Source: an uncultured Eubacteriales bacterium
Lineage (GTDB): Bacteria > Bacillota > Clostridia > Lachnospirales > CAG-274
Length of the DNA stretch: 6,320 bases
Direction of reading: 5' to 3'
NCBI GenBank assembly: GCA_902495025.1
Contig: CABUWB010000118.1
Span: forward strand, 1-6,320
This document shows positions 6,138-6,320 of the stretch, piece by piece. Under the pieces are notes generated by a model. It saw only the letters and a program-made list of their open reading frames with translations. It was not told where the DNA came from and did no database searches. The position numbers and the translations under genes are program-made. Position 1 is the first letter of the stretch, and the number at the start of each line of letters is the position of its first letter.

Positions 6138-6173
6138 AAGGAGCTATCGCATGAATTTGCGATAGCTTTTTTA
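6138..6173 (+). terminator. Rho-independent terminator after the SGNH gene
   Basis: A perfect 10-bp stem, AGCTATCGCA (6142-6151) with TGCGATAGCT (6158-6167), encloses a 6-nt loop and runs into six T residues (6167-6172). The A-rich flank on the left (AAGG, 6138-6141) could extend the stem by pairing with the T tract, and might give some termination on the opposite strand too. It begins right after the SGNH stop codon. Confidence 0.93.
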
Positions 6174-6190
6174 TTAAGATAAATTAGAGT

Positions 6191-6320
6191 TTATCGGTGT
6201 GTCGCTGGCGCAACACACCGAGGAAGTAACAAACCGTGCCTCGTAGCAAGCTACTCGACACTCTTGTTATCCCTCGGGCGGGCAAAGCTCGCCCTGCGGA
6301 TTAAAGTCTGCGACGCTTAA
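6191..6320. repeat. GC-rich structured intergenic element, possible dispersed repeat or ncRNA
   Basis: This stretch runs from just after the terminator to the window edge. It is about 55% GC by count, against very AT-rich gaps elsewhere here. It holds abutting inverted repeats. CGGTGTGT (6195-6202) pairs with ACACACCG (6213-6220). CGAGG plus TAACAA (6219-6223, 6227-6232) pairs with TTGTTA plus CCTCG (6264-6269, 6272-6276), around an inner GTAGC/GCTAC hairpin (6243-6254). GGGCGGGC (6276-6283) pairs with GCTCGCCC (6287-6294) across an AAA loop, with one G-T wobble. CTGCG occurs twice (6294-6298, 6308-6312). No convincing coding frame is seen. It could be a REP-like or MITE-like dispersed element, a structured RNA, or the edge of a mobile element continuing beyond the window. 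Strand and boundaries are unknown. Confidence 0.5.

Noticed and set aside
6151..6165. Four-codon mini-frame (ATG AAT TTG CGA TAG) behind AAAGGAG
   Set aside because: It lies within the terminator hairpin. The SD-like bases are the stem flank, and the frame is too short to support as a leader peptide with no downstream gene visible.
1..6320. CRISPR array, transposase, tRNA or toxin-antitoxin pair
   Set aside because: I looked for regular direct repeats with spacers, transposase motifs, cloverleaf sequences and small two-gene modules and found none.

Overview
The window reads as part of a Clostridia (Firmicutes) chromosome, most likely an Oscillospiraceae/Ruminococcus-type gut or rumen bacterium. 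This is inferred from strong Shine-Dalgarno (SD) sites, moderate-to-low GC with AT-rich intergenic gaps, a clostridial-type M3 oligopeptidase, a stand-alone DUF2156 protein, and a secreted GH5 glucanase ending in a type I dockerin of ruminococcal style. All seven protein genes lie on the + strand, tightly packed. No tRNA, rRNA, CRISPR array or transposase is visible.

Left block (1-2821): the 3' part of an M3 (PepF-like) oligoendopeptidase runs in from the left edge. It is followed after 5 nt by a DUF2156/LPG-synthase-C protein, which overlaps a GNAT acetyltransferase by 11 nt. The SD of each downstream gene lies inside the last codons of the gene before it, so these three look like one translationally coupled operon of cytoplasmic enzymes.

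Middle block (2818-5074): an exact consensus promoter (TTGACA, 17 nt, TATAAT) overlaps the GNAT stop codon and drives a secreted multidomain glucanase: signal peptide, GH5 catalytic domain, linker, an unassigned probable beta-sandwich domain, and dockerin. A small HD-domain phosphohydrolase starts 4 nt after its stop codon and uses an SD encoded in the last dockerin codons. The dockerin implies that the enzyme docks onto a cohesin-bearing scaffold encoded elsewhere. Its second calcium loop is one residue short.

Right block (5075-6320): an AT-rich gap with a probable promoter precedes a MIF-like tautomerase and, 51 nt further on, a small cytoplasmic SGNH/GDSL hydrolase that probably starts at TTG. 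A strong intrinsic terminator closes this unit. The last 130 nt are non-coding, clearly more GC-rich than other gaps, and fold into abutting hairpins; this is the least explained part of the window.

The left operon and the tautomerase/SGNH pair look like housekeeping or accessory metabolism. The glucanase is the only clear extracellular polysaccharide-degradation gene. No complete novel defence or mobile system is evident.
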